Shown here: one piece after another, positions 42,643 through 51,131 of the stretch | Layout of the letters: every line of letters begins with the position of its first letter | How positions within the stretch are numbered: position 1 is the first letter of the stretch | From: Acidobacteria bacterium 13_1_20CM_3_53_8 | Lineage (GTDB): Bacteria > Acidobacteriota > Blastocatellia > Pyrinomonadales > Pyrinomonadaceae | Length of the DNA: 58,707 nt | NCBI GenBank assembly: GCA_001920415.1 | Contig: MNJR01000155.1 | Location: 22,457 to 81,163, forward strand | Direction of reading: 5' to 3' | Translations under genes and position numbers: made by a program | Notes under the pieces: generated by a model | The model's database searches: none | Seen by the model: only the letters and a program-made list of their open reading frames with translations | Told to the model about the DNA's origin: nothing

Positions 42643-44784
42643 ATGGCAGTGAGAAAGTACCTCAAAGAATCAATCAAACTCGGCGAGCAGGAGTTGACCG
42701 TCGAGGCGGGGCGCATAGCCAAGCAGGCTGACGGCTCCGTAGTCGTACGCTACGGCGACACAATGGTTTTGGTCGCAGCCGTCGCCGCTTCCAGCCCACG
42801 AGAAGGCATAGACTTTTTCCCTCTCACGGTGGAATACCGTGAGAGTAATTACGCAGCCGGGCGCATTCCCGGCAACTACTTCAGGCGCGAAGGTCGTCCC
42901 AACGAAAAAGAGGTTCTGACCGCGCGCCTTATTGATCGCCCGTGCCGACCGCTTTTCACTGAAGGCTTCAGGAACGAAACTCAGGTCATCGCCACAGTCA
43001 TCTCGGCTGACCCTGATAATGACCCGGATGTGATAGCCATAACGGGAGCAAGCTGCGCTCTATACCTTTCCGACATCCCTTTTCCAAATCCTATTGCAGG
43101 CGTTCGCGTTGGCTTGATTGACGGACGCTACGTCATCAACCCGACTTACGACGAGCGGCGTGAATCGCGTCTGAACCTTATAGTCGCCGGAACGGAAGAG
43201 GCCATAGTGATGGTAGAGGCGGGCGCTCAGGGAGTATCGGAGGAGATAATGGTCGAGGCGCTGATGCTAGCGCACAAGGAGATTAATCGCTTGTGTCGCT
43301 GGCAGAAGGAGCTTTACAAGGCGCTGGAAATAGAGAAGCGAGCGGTCGAAGCTCAGCCTCTTAACGAAGAGATGTTGGGCGAGATTGAGCGAAATTACGG
43401 CGAGCGACTACGCGCCTCGCTGGACACTTCTGAGCAAGGCAAGCAGGCTTCTTATGCAGCTATTGATGCGCTCAAAAAAGAGGTCGTCGAGTCTTATCCT
43501 GAAGATAAGATTGAGCAACGTCTGATGGCTAAGAGAATCTTCGACCACCTCAAAGAACAGATTTTCCGTGACGACATTTTGAACAAGCGACGACGCCTGG
43601 ACGGTCGCCGCTTCTCGGAGATTCGACCCATAACTTGCGAAGTCGGCTGGCTCCCGCGCGTTCACGGCTCTTCGCTCTTCACGCGCGGCGAGACGCAGGC
43701 GATTGTCACCGCGACGCTCGGCACGAAAGAGGACGAGCAGTTTATAGACGATCTAGAGAAGGGCGAGGTCAAACGCCGCTTCCTGCTTCATTACAATTTC
43801 CCATCGTTCTCCGTAGGCGAAGTCGGACGCTTCGGCTCGTCTTCACGCCGCGAGATAGGTCACGGCGTGCTGGCTCGCCGCGCGCTCGAAGCCGTGCTGC
43901 CGGAAGATAGCGATTTCCCGTACACGATTCGTATAGTCGCAGACATCACTGAATCTAACGGCTCAAGCTCTATGGCTTCCGTTTGCGGCGGCACGCTGTC
44001 TCTGATGGACGCGGGCGTGCCCATCAAAGCTCCGGTTGCGGGCGTAGCGATGGGTCTGGTCATGGAAGGCAACAAGTACGCAATCCTGACGGACATAGCG
44101 GGCGCTGAAGACCATTACGGCGACATGGATTTTAAGGTCGCAGGCACGCACGACGGCATCACAGCGCTCCAGATGGACATCAAGATTGGCGGCATCAACG
44201 CGCAGATTATGGCCGAGGCACTTGCGCAGGCTAAGAAGGGGCGCATGTATATTCTGGACGCAATGGAGCAGACCATTGCAAGCCCGCGCGAGGCGCTCTC
44301 CAACTATGCACCGCGCATCATCCAGATTAAAATCAACCCGGACAAGATACGCGACGTTATTGGGCCGGGCGGCAAGGTCATTCGCGCTCTAGTAGAAGAG
44401 ACCGGCGCTAAGATTGACGTTGAGGACGACGGAACAGTCTCGATTGCAACGGCAGACCAGGCAGCAGCCGATGCGGCCATAGCTCGCATTCGTGGTCTGA
44501 CGGCTGAAGCGGAGGTCGGCGAAACTTACCTCGGCACGGTCTCGCGCATAGTTGATTTCGGCGCATTCGTAGAAATCTTTCCGGGCACGGACGGCCTTCT
44601 GCACATCTCGGAAATAGCCGACCGGCGCGTCAAGGACGTGCGCGACGAACTCAGAGAGGGGCAGCAGGTCATGGTCAAGTGCATTGGCAAAGAGGGCAAC
44701 AAAATCAAGCTCTCGCGCAAGGCCGTGTTGCGCGACGAAAAACAGAAGTCCGCTGAAGCCGCAGGTTCAGGCGAAGGCGACTAG
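42643..44784 (+). CDS. pnp: Polyribonucleotide nucleotidyltransferase (PNPase)
   Basis: A 713-residue phosphorolytic 3'-5' exoribonuclease, a degradosome core enzyme. It has two RNase PH domains (about 1-230, with FFPLTVEYRE and FRREGRPNEKE, and about 310-540, with GRRFSEIRPI and GGTLSLMDAGVP) joined by an all-helical linker. A KH domain follows (IRDVIGPGGKVIRALVEETGAKI, about 560-615), then an S1 domain (GTVSRIVDFGAFVEIFPGTDGLLHIS, about 625-695). Length and order are canonical. AAGGAG lies 9-14 nt before the ATG. A heptamer array begins one base after its stop. Confidence 0.97.
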   Translation: MAVRKYLKESIKLGEQELTVEAGRIAKQADGSVVVRYGDTMVLVAAVAASSPREGIDFFPLTVEYRESNYAAGRIPGNYFRREGRPNEKEVLTARLIDRPCRPLFTEGFRNETQVIATVISADPDNDPDVIAITGASCALYLSDIPFPNPIAGVRVGLIDGRYVINPTYDERRESRLNLIVAGTEEAIVMVEAGAQGVSEEIMVEALMLAHKEINRLCRWQKELYKALEIEKRAVEAQPLNEEMLGEIERNYGERLRASLDTSEQGKQASYAAIDALKKEVVESYPEDKIEQRLMAKRIFDHLKEQIFRDDILNKRRRLDGRRFSEIRPITCEVGWLPRVHGSSLFTRGETQAIVTATLGTKEDEQFIDDLEKGEVKRRFLLHYNFPSFSVGEVGRFGSSSRREIGHGVLARRALEAVLPEDSDFPYTIRIVADITESNGSSSMASVCGGTLSLMDAGVPIKAPVAGVAMGLVMEGNKYAILTDIAGAEDHYGDMDFKVAGTHDGITALQMDIKIGGINAQIMAEALAQAKKGRMYILDAMEQTIASPREALSNYAPRIIQIKINPDKIRDVIGPGGKVIRALVEETGAKIDVEDDGTVSIATADQAAADAAIARIRGLTAEAEVGETYLGTVSRIVDFGAFVEIFPGTDGLLHISEIADRRVKDVRDELREGQQVMVKCIGKEGNKIKLSRKAVLRDEKQKSAEAAGSGEGD

Positions 44785-44902
44785 AAAAAGGCAAAAGATA
44801 AAAGTAAAAAGGCAAAAGTGAGGGGAAGCCAATCTTTCTATTAAAAATGGTTTCAGCCTTCCTTTTGCCTTTTACCTTTTGCCTTTTGCCTTCCCCCTTT
44901 TC
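44785..44902. repeat. Heptamer inverted array K (GGCAAAA words)
   Basis: AAAAAGGCAAAAGATAAAAG... (from 44785) against ...CTTTTGCCTTTTGCC (to about 44902), loop about 30 nt. Word family shared with 34341-34458 and 54954-55013. It abuts the pnp TAG. Confidence 0.75.
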
Positions 44903-44929
44903 CTTTCCCCGCCTCGTTCGCTTTTTTTC

Positions 44930-44958
44930 TTGACATCAAACTCAAAGGCGGGTTTAAT
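44930..44958 (+). promoter_or_regulatory. Sigma70 promoter of the PEP-CTERM gene
   Basis: TTGACA (44930-44935), 17-nt spacer, TTTAAT (44953-44958). Start would be near 44965, giving a leader of about 300 nt before the ATG at 45263. I could not fit a known riboswitch to the leader. Confidence 0.6.
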
Positions 44959-45262
44959 CTCACCGAAAATATCTGGAATTAGTACAGCATTAGGCATCTT
45001 TCTCTAACAAAAGGAGAAAGCCCCGCAGGGTTTTCAATTCGCAAGAGATTCTAGAGAGTAGCGAACGCGCCGTTTTAAGGTGATACGGGTCGGCGGCCAG
45101 AGGGTTAATCAGAACATTAGTCGGCTGGCTTCGCAGAGTAAATCTCACTCTCTTTTGAAAAAAAAGTTATTCGATTCAATTTTTAGTCTACGAATTTTTC
45201 CGCGCTTCGGCTTAGTTGGCCCCAGAATAGAGCCGGATGGATTCAAGGAGGAGTTCTTCACA

Positions 45263-45883
45263 ATGAAGAATAGAGCTTTCCAAACTGCCGCTGCGATCTT
45301 CAGCATGCTGGTCCTGGGCGCATTGGCCGCCTCGTCGGCGATGGCCGGGCCTGTGGGCTTCGCTGATGTCGTACAGGTAAGCTCTGGCCGCAACGGAAGC
45401 ACTGTGCAGCAACTTCGCCTCAGAAGCGTTTCTCAGCAGGGCAGCACGCCCACCACATCCGGCACTGCGGCGCAGACACCCGCAGGGACTTCTACAACTC
45501 AGCAAACGCCCACGACTCAGACCACCACATCTACAGACACAGTGCCCGGCACTCAAGGCAACGTGGAGGTGGTTGATCAGGGCGACATAACCGGCACGAT
45601 ATGCGATTGCGGCGAAATCAAAATTCCCGGCGGATTTCCGAAATGGCCTTTCCTGGCGCTAATACCGCCGGGCATCTGTCTGACAGGCATATGCCATAAC
45701 GATAACCCGCCGTGCATACCTCCCAATCCACAGTGCCCGTGTGTTGTGAATTGCGGCAACAATGAAGTTCCAGAGCCTGCTTCGCTCTTTCTATTAGGGT
45801 CTGGGCTGGCCGCGCTCAGTGCTGGTGCTCGTCGTCGCTACATGCGAGGCAGATTGAAAACCACAAATGCGACCGAAGGGTGA
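45263..45883 (+). CDS. PEP-CTERM sorted surface protein (exosortase substrate)
   Basis: A 206-residue exported protein. Start ATG 45263 with AAGGAGGAG 9 nt upstream; the longer frame from 45080 is rejected. Signal peptide residues 1-29 (AAAIFSMLVLGALAASSAMAG). The mature part is Gln/Thr/Ser-rich (about 55-110), then a Cys/Pro-rich region (CDCGEIKIPGGFPKWPF, CPCVVNCGNN). The C-terminus is a textbook sorting signal: VPEPASLFLLGSGLAALSAGARRR, that is PEP, a hydrophobic helix and an Arg cluster. It should be processed by the exosortase at 7034, 37 kb away. It is the only such substrate I found in the window. Confidence 0.9.
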   Translation: MKNRAFQTAAAIFSMLVLGALAASSAMAGPVGFADVVQVSSGRNGSTVQQLRLRSVSQQGSTPTTSGTAAQTPAGTSTTQQTPTTQTTTSTDTVPGTQGNVEVVDQGDITGTICDCGEIKIPGGFPKWPFLALIPPGICLTGICHNDNPPCIPPNPQCPCVVNCGNNEVPEPASLFLLGSGLAALSAGARRRYMRGRLKTTNATEG

Positions 45884-45889
45884 AGCACG

Positions 45890-46924
45890 ATGAGAAGAGA
45901 ATTTCCCAAAAGACTTTCCGGCGCTTATATGACGAAAATTGCTTTCATAATTTTAGTTGGCCTCGTTTGCGCTTTTCAGTTCGAGGGAAGCGCCCTGGCT
46001 CAGAGAGTGCGCAACGGGCGCATGGAGATTACAACCAACCCCGGCGCGTACCCCGTAGTTATTGATGGTCAGTCCAACGGCGAGACTTCGACCACTGGGC
46101 GCATCATAGAACTACAGCCCGGCGCGCACACCGTAGAGGTAGTGATGCCGAACGGCTCGCGCTGGATTCGGCAGTTCACAATTGTTTCGGGGCGCAAGCA
46201 GTGCATAGTTCTTAACTATGCGCCGACGCCTATAACCATAGCCCACTCGCCCTGTCCATATCCTGTGAACGTCTCGGCGCCAGCCGTAGTCAACGAAGGC
46301 GACGTTATCACGTTCGCGTCGGACGTTTCCTATAGCGGCAGTTCCGCTCTCAACTACACATGGACGGTCAGCCCCGCGTCCGCGCGCATAGTTAGCGGCG
46401 CAGGTACGCCGACCATCACGGTTGACACTACGGGATTGGGTCGTCAGCGCGTCACCTCCATTCTGGTAGTTGACGACGGCTCAGGCGAATCAGCGTGCCG
46501 TCAGGCAGCGCAGGCTTCAACGAACATAACTCCGGTTGCGCCGCCCGTTAGACAGCCCCGTAGATTCGACGAATTTCCCGCGCTCAACTACGACGACTTG
46601 AAAGCTCGTCTGGACAACCTAGCCATACAGTTGCAGAACGAGCCTGACTCGACTGGCTACATCATAGTCTATTCGGGGCGTGCTAGCCGCGCTGGACAGG
46701 CCGAGAGATTGGGCGAGCGCGCACGTCAATATCTGACCACGCAGCGCAACCTGGACCCAGGTCGCCTTGTCATAGTCAACGGCGGCGTGCGCGACACAGA
46801 CACCTTTGAAATCTGGCTAGTGCCACAGGGCGCTCAACCGCCGCAGGCAACTCCAACCGCACAACCGGGCACGCAGCCGACGGAACCCGAAATCCGCGTT
46901 CGCCCGCGCCGCAGAGGAAGGTAA
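45890..46924 (+). CDS. Secreted PEGA/PKD-like multi-domain protein
   Basis: A 344-residue exported protein 6 nt after the PEP-CTERM gene, so surely co-transcribed. A signal peptide follows a short basic N-terminus (KIAFIILVGLVCAFQFEGSALAQ); ATG 45929 is an alternative start. Residues about 45-105 look like a PEGA domain (MEITTNPGAYPVVIDGQSNGE, ELQPGAHTVEVV). Residues about 125-205 look like an Ig/PKD-type fold (VNEGDVITFASDVSYSGSSALNYTWTVSP). The C-terminal part (YIIVYSGRASRAGQAERLGERARQYL) is reminiscent of OmpA-like periplasmic domains without the clear peptidoglycan-binding motif. A Pro-rich basic tail ends it. Surface or periplasmic structural role inferred. Confidence 0.7.
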   Translation: MRREFPKRLSGAYMTKIAFIILVGLVCAFQFEGSALAQRVRNGRMEITTNPGAYPVVIDGQSNGETSTTGRIIELQPGAHTVEVVMPNGSRWIRQFTIVSGRKQCIVLNYAPTPITIAHSPCPYPVNVSAPAVVNEGDVITFASDVSYSGSSALNYTWTVSPASARIVSGAGTPTITVDTTGLGRQRVTSILVVDDGSGESACRQAAQASTNITPVAPPVRQPRRFDEFPALNYDDLKARLDNLAIQLQNEPDSTGYIIVYSGRASRAGQAERLGERARQYLTTQRNLDPGRLVIVNGGVRDTDTFEIWLVPQGAQPPQATPTAQPGTQPTEPEIRVRPRRRGR

Positions 46925-46926
46925 GG

Positions 46927-47009
46927 CAGTTTTAAGTTTACAGTTTTCAGTTTTCAGAAAGGAGCGCAAAGCTTTTAACTGAAAACTGAAAACTAAAAAC
47001 TTAAAACTG
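46927..47009. repeat. Heptamer inverted array J (AGTTTTC words)
   Basis: CAGTTTTAAGTTTACAGTTT... (46927-46957) and its near-exact reverse complement (46979-47009). The loop GAAAGGAGCGCAAAGCTTTT matches the loop of array I (35874-35890 region) in the opposite orientation. It starts 3 nt after a stop codon. Confidence 0.75.
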
Positions 47010-47122
47010 TTTCTTCTCACTTGCCACTTGTCACTGTTTCTGTAACAATTCGTGCATCCCCTCTGAAAAATGAATTAAATCCCCGAAAAGTTTTCAAAAC
47101 ATTTGAAGGAGGATTAGTATTT

Positions 47123-47287
47123 ATGGGTGACGATGGCGGTGGTGGCAGCGCTGGCGTGGTGGCCGTGCTTGTGATCTTCGTGATCATAGTTCTGGTCGTG
47201 CTCTTCTTGTTCGGAGGCAAACTATTTCGCAGCGGGTCAAGCGTTCCTTCCAAGGTGGATGTGAACGTGCAGACGCCCAGCAAGTGA
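47123..47287 (+). CDS. Small single-span membrane protein
   Basis: A 54-residue protein: [11 protein letters not shown], one strong transmembrane helix ([21 protein letters not shown]), then a short polar tail [25 protein letters not shown] at 47106-47112 is 10 nt before the ATG, good evidence for translation, and a terminator follows at 47319. The longer frame upstream is not supported. Function unknown; small one-TM proteins like this often modulate larger membrane complexes. Confidence 0.65.
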   Translation: MGDDGGGGSAGVVAVLVIFVIIVLVVLFLFGGKLFRSGSSVPSKVDVNVQTPSK

Positions 47288-47318
47288 CAGCTTCAAAAAT
47301 AGAATAAGAGTTCGTAAA

Positions 47319-47362
47319 GAAGAGAGAGGCTTGCACGACGCGCCTAGCCTCTCTCTTCTTTT
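47319..47362 (+). terminator. Rho-independent terminator
   Basis: AAGAGAGAGGCT (47319-47330) with AGCCTCTCTCTT (47346-47357), then CTTTTC. It closes the unit of the small membrane protein. Confidence 0.75.
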
Positions 47363-47408
47363 CATTTTGCTTCGCGTGCTGTTAACATTGGTGAATAGCA
47401 ACAGGATA

Positions 47409-47496
47409 GTGAAAAGTGATAAGTGATGAGTGATAAGATAACCATCAGCTAATGGCTTCTTCTCCTTCTTATCACTTATCACTTATCACTTTTCAC
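47409..47496. repeat. Heptamer inverted array C (GTGATAA arms)
   Basis: GTGAAAAGTGATAAGTGATG... on the left and its reverse complement ending CTTTTCAC on the right. The loop ACCATCAGCTAATGGCTTCTTCTCC is related to part of the loops of arrays A and B. It ends next to the GAGGT Shine-Dalgarno of glyS. Confidence 0.8.
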
Positions 47497-47507
47497 TGAG
47501 GTAAAGA

Positions 47508-48947
47508 GTGTCTGCACCGAACATAGAGACGATAGTTAATCTGGCGAAGCGGCGCGGGTTCGTGTTCCCTTCGTCGGAGATTTACGGCGGGCTTGGAAGC
47601 GCGTGGGACTACGGCCCGCTTGGCGTCGAACTCTCCAATAACGTCAAGCGCTCGTGGTGGCGCGCGATGGTTTACGAGCGCGACGACATAGAAGGCATTG
47701 ATTCATCAATCATCCTCAATCGTATGGTCTGGAAATATTCTGGACACGAAGACACTTTCAGCGATCCATTAGTTGATTGCCGCGAGTGCAAGACTCGCCT
47801 TCGCGCGGACAAACTCGAATATGAACAATCGGGCGCGATAAAAGTTGAAGACGCTATCAAACAGAAATTGCTTAGGTGCCCGAACTGTGGCTCGACGGAT
47901 TTGACTGAGCCGCGACCTTTCAACCTAATGTTCCGAACGCACGTCGGAGCGACTGCGGAAGATGACGAGTCGGCTCTTGTTTATCTTCGACCGGAAACTG
48001 CGCAGGGAATCTTCATCAACTTCCTGAACGTGTTGACGACCTCGCGCCGGAAACTTCCTTTCGGCATAGCGCAGATTGGAAAGTCGTTTCGCAACGAAGT
48101 AACGCCCGGCAACTTTATCTTTCGCACGCGCGAGTTTGAGCAGATGGAGATGGAATACTTCGTCCGTCCGGGCGAGGACGAACCCATTCATCAAGAATGG
48201 ATTGAGAACTGCCACAACTGGTTTCTGAGTCTAGGCATCTCGCCCGACAATCTGCGACTTTACGAACAACCGAAGGAAGAGTTGGCACACTACGCCAAGC
48301 GCACGGTTGATATTCAGTATCGTTTCTTTCCCGAACGCGAAGACGCCGAGAAGCAGTGGGACGAATTGATGGGCATTGCGAACCGCACGGATTTTGATTT
48401 GAAGGCACACTCTAAAAAGCCTGAGAATGAAGAGGGCAAGCGTCTCAACCCGGATTCGACCGACGATCTTTCATATTTTGATGAAGCAACAAAAGAGCGT
48501 TTCTATCCCTATGTGATAGAGCCTGCGGCTGGTGTGAACCGCACAGTGCTCGCCGTGTTGATGGACGCTTATTCCGAAAAATCTAATGACAAGGGCGAGA
48601 AGCGCGTCATCTTGAAACTTCATCCAGAGCTAGCGCCAATCAAGGCGGCCATCCTTCCGCTTGCGAAGAACAAGCCCGAAATCGTAGGCATGGCTAAAGC
48701 AATCAAGCGCTCGCTCCAGCCCGTTCTTCGCGCCGTTTACGACGACACAGGCGGCATTGGCAAATTGTATGCACGACAGGATGAGATAGGCACGCCCTTC
48801 TGCGTCACTGTTGACCATCAATCGCTCGAAGATGAAGCCGTGACTGTGCGCGACCGCGATACGTGGGAACAGGAGCGTGTGAAAGTCTCAGACCTTCAAG
48901 AGCATTTACGAAAGAGGTTACAGGTGTCAGGTGTCGGGTGTCAGTGA
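47508..48947 (+). CDS. glyS: Glycyl-tRNA synthetase, single-chain class II type
   Basis: A 479-residue homodimer-type GlyRS (Thermus/eukaryote/archaeal-like, not the alpha2beta2 bacterial form). GFVFPSSEIYGGLGSAWDYGPLG at the start, a zinc ribbon (DCRECKTRLRADK and CPNCGSTD), PETAQGIFINF, motif 2 FRNEVTPGNFIFRTREFEQMEMEYF and the anticodon domain (about 375-470) with RYARQDEIGTPF-like YARQDEIGTPFCVTVD. GTG start at 47508 with GAGGT 5 nt upstream. The last eight residues (RLQVSGVGCQ) are encoded by a GTGTCGG heptamer array that also supplies the stop. Confidence 0.94.
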   Translation: MSAPNIETIVNLAKRRGFVFPSSEIYGGLGSAWDYGPLGVELSNNVKRSWWRAMVYERDDIEGIDSSIILNRMVWKYSGHEDTFSDPLVDCRECKTRLRADKLEYEQSGAIKVEDAIKQKLLRCPNCGSTDLTEPRPFNLMFRTHVGATAEDDESALVYLRPETAQGIFINFLNVLTTSRRKLPFGIAQIGKSFRNEVTPGNFIFRTREFEQMEMEYFVRPGEDEPIHQEWIENCHNWFLSLGISPDNLRLYEQPKEELAHYAKRTVDIQYRFFPEREDAEKQWDELMGIANRTDFDLKAHSKKPENEEGKRLNPDSTDDLSYFDEATKERFYPYVIEPAAGVNRTVLAVLMDAYSEKSNDKGEKRVILKLHPELAPIKAAILPLAKNKPEIVGMAKAIKRSLQPVLRAVYDDTGGIGKLYARQDEIGTPFCVTVDHQSLEDEAVTVRDRDTWEQERVKVSDLQEHLRKRLQVSGVGCQ

Positions 48948-48983
48948 AAAGCTTTTGCCAATACCCGACACCCAACACCCAAA
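48920..48983. repeat. Heptamer inverted array N (GTGTCGG words), overlaps glyS end
   Basis: Three GTGTCAG/GTGTCGG words at 48923-48944 mirrored by CCGACACCCAACACCC at 48964-48981. The left arm is translated as the last residues of GlyRS; the right arm ends 4 nt before the next ATG. Confidence 0.7.
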
Positions 48984-48986
48984 TCT

Positions 48987-49400
48987 ATGCCAGTAGTCAA
49001 AAAAAGAAATCTTCAAACTGAAACTCGGCTGCTGCTCGAATCGGATGATCCTGTTGAGTTGCCGCCTGCTGCGATTGAAGACGGCGCTGTGATTGTGCAG
49101 TTCGAGCAGTTCAAGCCGTTCATACCGGAACTTCTGGAAGCTCTGCGCGCGGGCGGTATCGCAGAGCCTGTGCCCGTGATGATGGACGGTTCGACATTCG
49201 CCGTACATGGCGAGACGCGAACCTTCTGGGTGAAAATCTGGCACGCTGCCAAATCAGATATGACGCGCATTGAGCGCGCGCAGGTTATCAGTTGTCTGCC
49301 TTCTACGCGCGGCGTGCAAGTCGTGGTCGGCGCGGACGACGAAGATGAGTACGACGAGTTTGAAGATGAAGATGATGAAGTAAGTTTTCCAGAAGATTAA
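48987..49400 (+). CDS. Small acidic-tailed protein, unknown
   Basis: A 137-residue cytosolic protein of unknown family. Mixed alpha/beta core (DGAVIVQFEQFKPFIPELLEALRAGG, about 33-60; TFAVHGETRTFWVKIWHAAKSD; RAQVISCLPSTRGVQVVVG), then a very acidic low-complexity tail (DDEDEYDEFEDEDDEV). No signal or membrane segment. It begins 39 nt after glyS and ends 29 nt before the next gene. No Shine-Dalgarno, the upstream bases being repeat DNA. Confidence 0.6.
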   Translation: MPVVKKRNLQTETRLLLESDDPVELPPAAIEDGAVIVQFEQFKPFIPELLEALRAGGIAEPVPVMMDGSTFAVHGETRTFWVKIWHAAKSDMTRIERAQVISCLPSTRGVQVVVGADDEDEYDEFEDEDDEVSFPED

Positions 49401-49429
49401 AGACTGTCCGAGCCTCACACGCTCTTTTC

Positions 49430-50833
49430 ATGTCTGCCCAAATACCTGCAAAAATTCTGAAATTGGCACGCGCGCTCGCGTACGCGGGCGGACGCGCTCT
49501 GCTCGTAGGCGGCTGCGTGCGCGATCCTCTAATGGGTATTGAGCCGAAGGATTGGGACGTTGAGGTTTACAGCATAGAGCCTGCTCGCTTGCGCGAGATT
49601 TTAGGAAAGTTTGGGCCAATCAACGTCGTGGGCGAAGCTTTCACTGTTTACAAGCTAGGCCACGACATTGATGTCTCGCTCCCGCGCCGCGAGCGCAAAC
49701 AGGGGCGTGGTCACAAAGGCTTTGTCGTCGAAGGCGACCCTTCAATGACGATTGAAGAGGCTGCGCGGCGACGCGATTTCACCATCAACGCGATTCTCGA
49801 AGACCCATTAACCTCAGAAATAATTGACCCGTTCGGCGGGCGCACGGACATCAAACGAAAGCTGATACGCGCCGTCTCGCGCGAGACTTTCGCGGAAGAC
49901 AGTTTGCGCGTTCTTCGTGCAGCGCAGTTCGCCGCGCGTTTTGAATTTGATATTGAGCTTGAGACCGTCGAACTCTGTCGCGCAATTGATCTCCTGGACT
50001 TACCGCGCGAGCGTGTCTGGGGCGAGATGGAAAAGATGTTGCTCCGCTCTCGTCATCCTTCAATCGGATTGGATTGGCTGCGAAAACTCGGCGCGATTGA
50101 TCAACTGTTTCCTGAGATAAAGGCTTTGATTGGTGTGCCGCAAGAAAAGGCTTGGCACCCGGAGGGAGAAGTATTCGTACATACATTGCTCACAGTTGAT
50201 CGCGCGCGTGAACTTGTTGACGATCTTCCTTATCCGAAGAAGGTAACGGTGATGCTCGCAGCGCTCTGCCATGATTTCGGCAAGCCCGCGACGACCGAGT
50301 TCATAGAAGGACGCTGGCGCTCGCGCGGCCACGAAGAGGCTGGCGTTGAGCCTACGGAAAAGTTTCTAGATCATCTGAACATTCACACGCTGGATGGTTA
50401 TGATGTGCGCTCACAAGTCCTTGCGTTAGTCCGCGATCATCTGAAACCGGGCGAGCTTTACAAGAAACGTGATGAGATAGGCGACGGCGCATTCCGACGG
50501 CTCGCGCGAAAATGCGAGCTTGACTTGCTGTATCGCGTGGCGAAGGCAGATTCATTGGGACGCAACGCTGAGTGGGTTCCGCGCGAGGAGTGGTACACGG
50601 CTGAAGCGCAGGAGTGGTTCATAGCGCGCGCGCGCGAATTATCGGTTGAGCAGAAACCGCCCGCGCCGATTTTGATGGGGCGACACCTGTTAGAGATGGG
50701 CATGAAGCCGTCGCCGCAGGTGGGAAAAATCCTGAGCGCCGTTTACGATCTTCAACTCGAAGGCCATGTGCGCAACCTGGATGATGCGAAAGAAGCCGCG
50801 CGCAAATTTATTGGTAAAGAAAATAGTGCTTGA
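49430..50833 (+). CDS. cca: CCA-adding/poly(A) polymerase family protein with HD domain
   Basis: A 467-residue class II nucleotidyltransferase. The head has LVGGCVRDPLMGIEPKDWDVEVYSIEP with the GG and DxD catalytic motifs, RRDFTINAI (motif C region) and ISRETFAEDSLRVLRAAQFAARFEF (RxRA/RNA-binding motif). An HD domain follows (MLAALCHDFGKPATTEF, near 285) with HEEAGVEP, as in E. coli CCA enzyme, which repairs tRNA 3' ends. A poly(A) polymerase specificity cannot be excluded by eye. It stands in its own small unit after two genes of glyS orientation. Confidence 0.88.
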   Translation: MSAQIPAKILKLARALAYAGGRALLVGGCVRDPLMGIEPKDWDVEVYSIEPARLREILGKFGPINVVGEAFTVYKLGHDIDVSLPRRERKQGRGHKGFVVEGDPSMTIEEAARRRDFTINAILEDPLTSEIIDPFGGRTDIKRKLIRAVSRETFAEDSLRVLRAAQFAARFEFDIELETVELCRAIDLLDLPRERVWGEMEKMLLRSRHPSIGLDWLRKLGAIDQLFPEIKALIGVPQEKAWHPEGEVFVHTLLTVDRARELVDDLPYPKKVTVMLAALCHDFGKPATTEFIEGRWRSRGHEEAGVEPTEKFLDHLNIHTLDGYDVRSQVLALVRDHLKPGELYKKRDEIGDGAFRRLARKCELDLLYRVAKADSLGRNAEWVPREEWYTAEAQEWFIARARELSVEQKPPAPILMGRHLLEMGMKPSPQVGKILSAVYDLQLEGHVRNLDDAKEAARKFIGKENSA

Positions 50834-50854
50834 AGCGTGACTCAACACCACTTT

Positions 50855-50970
50855 GCGAGCTTATCTCTTATCTTTGCGCCTTTGCGTGAACATGCAATTC
50901 TCTTGATGCTCAAGATGCATGCGCGTTGCAGTTTCTCGCTGGAGGCGCAAAGGGAAATCGGAAGCTCGCT
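50855..50970. repeat. TTTGCGCC-family inverted repeat (copy 2)
   Basis: Outer GCGAGCTT/AAGCTCGC-type arms enclose CTTTGCGCCTTTGCGTGAA...ATGCTCAAGA...GTTGCAGTTTCTCGC, nearly identical over about 75 nt to the interior of 38086-38209. The rest of the 298-bp gap to 51131 shows no gene. Confidence 0.7.
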
Positions 50971-51131
50971 AAGAGTTGGCTTTGATGCGAGTTTTGCCTC
51001 CGAACGGTTATCGGGTAAGATACCGCGTTGCTGAATCCTAAGCTACAAAACACAAGCTCAAACCTGTGCCCCTATTCCCTCGTTAGGGGACGGCATAGCA
51101 TTCCTATCATTCTCTTCAAGGAAGAATTCAT

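Noticed and set aside
45080-45262. N-terminal extension of the PEP-CTERM ORF
   Set aside because: A strong AAGGAGGAG site and a clean signal peptide place the start at 45263.
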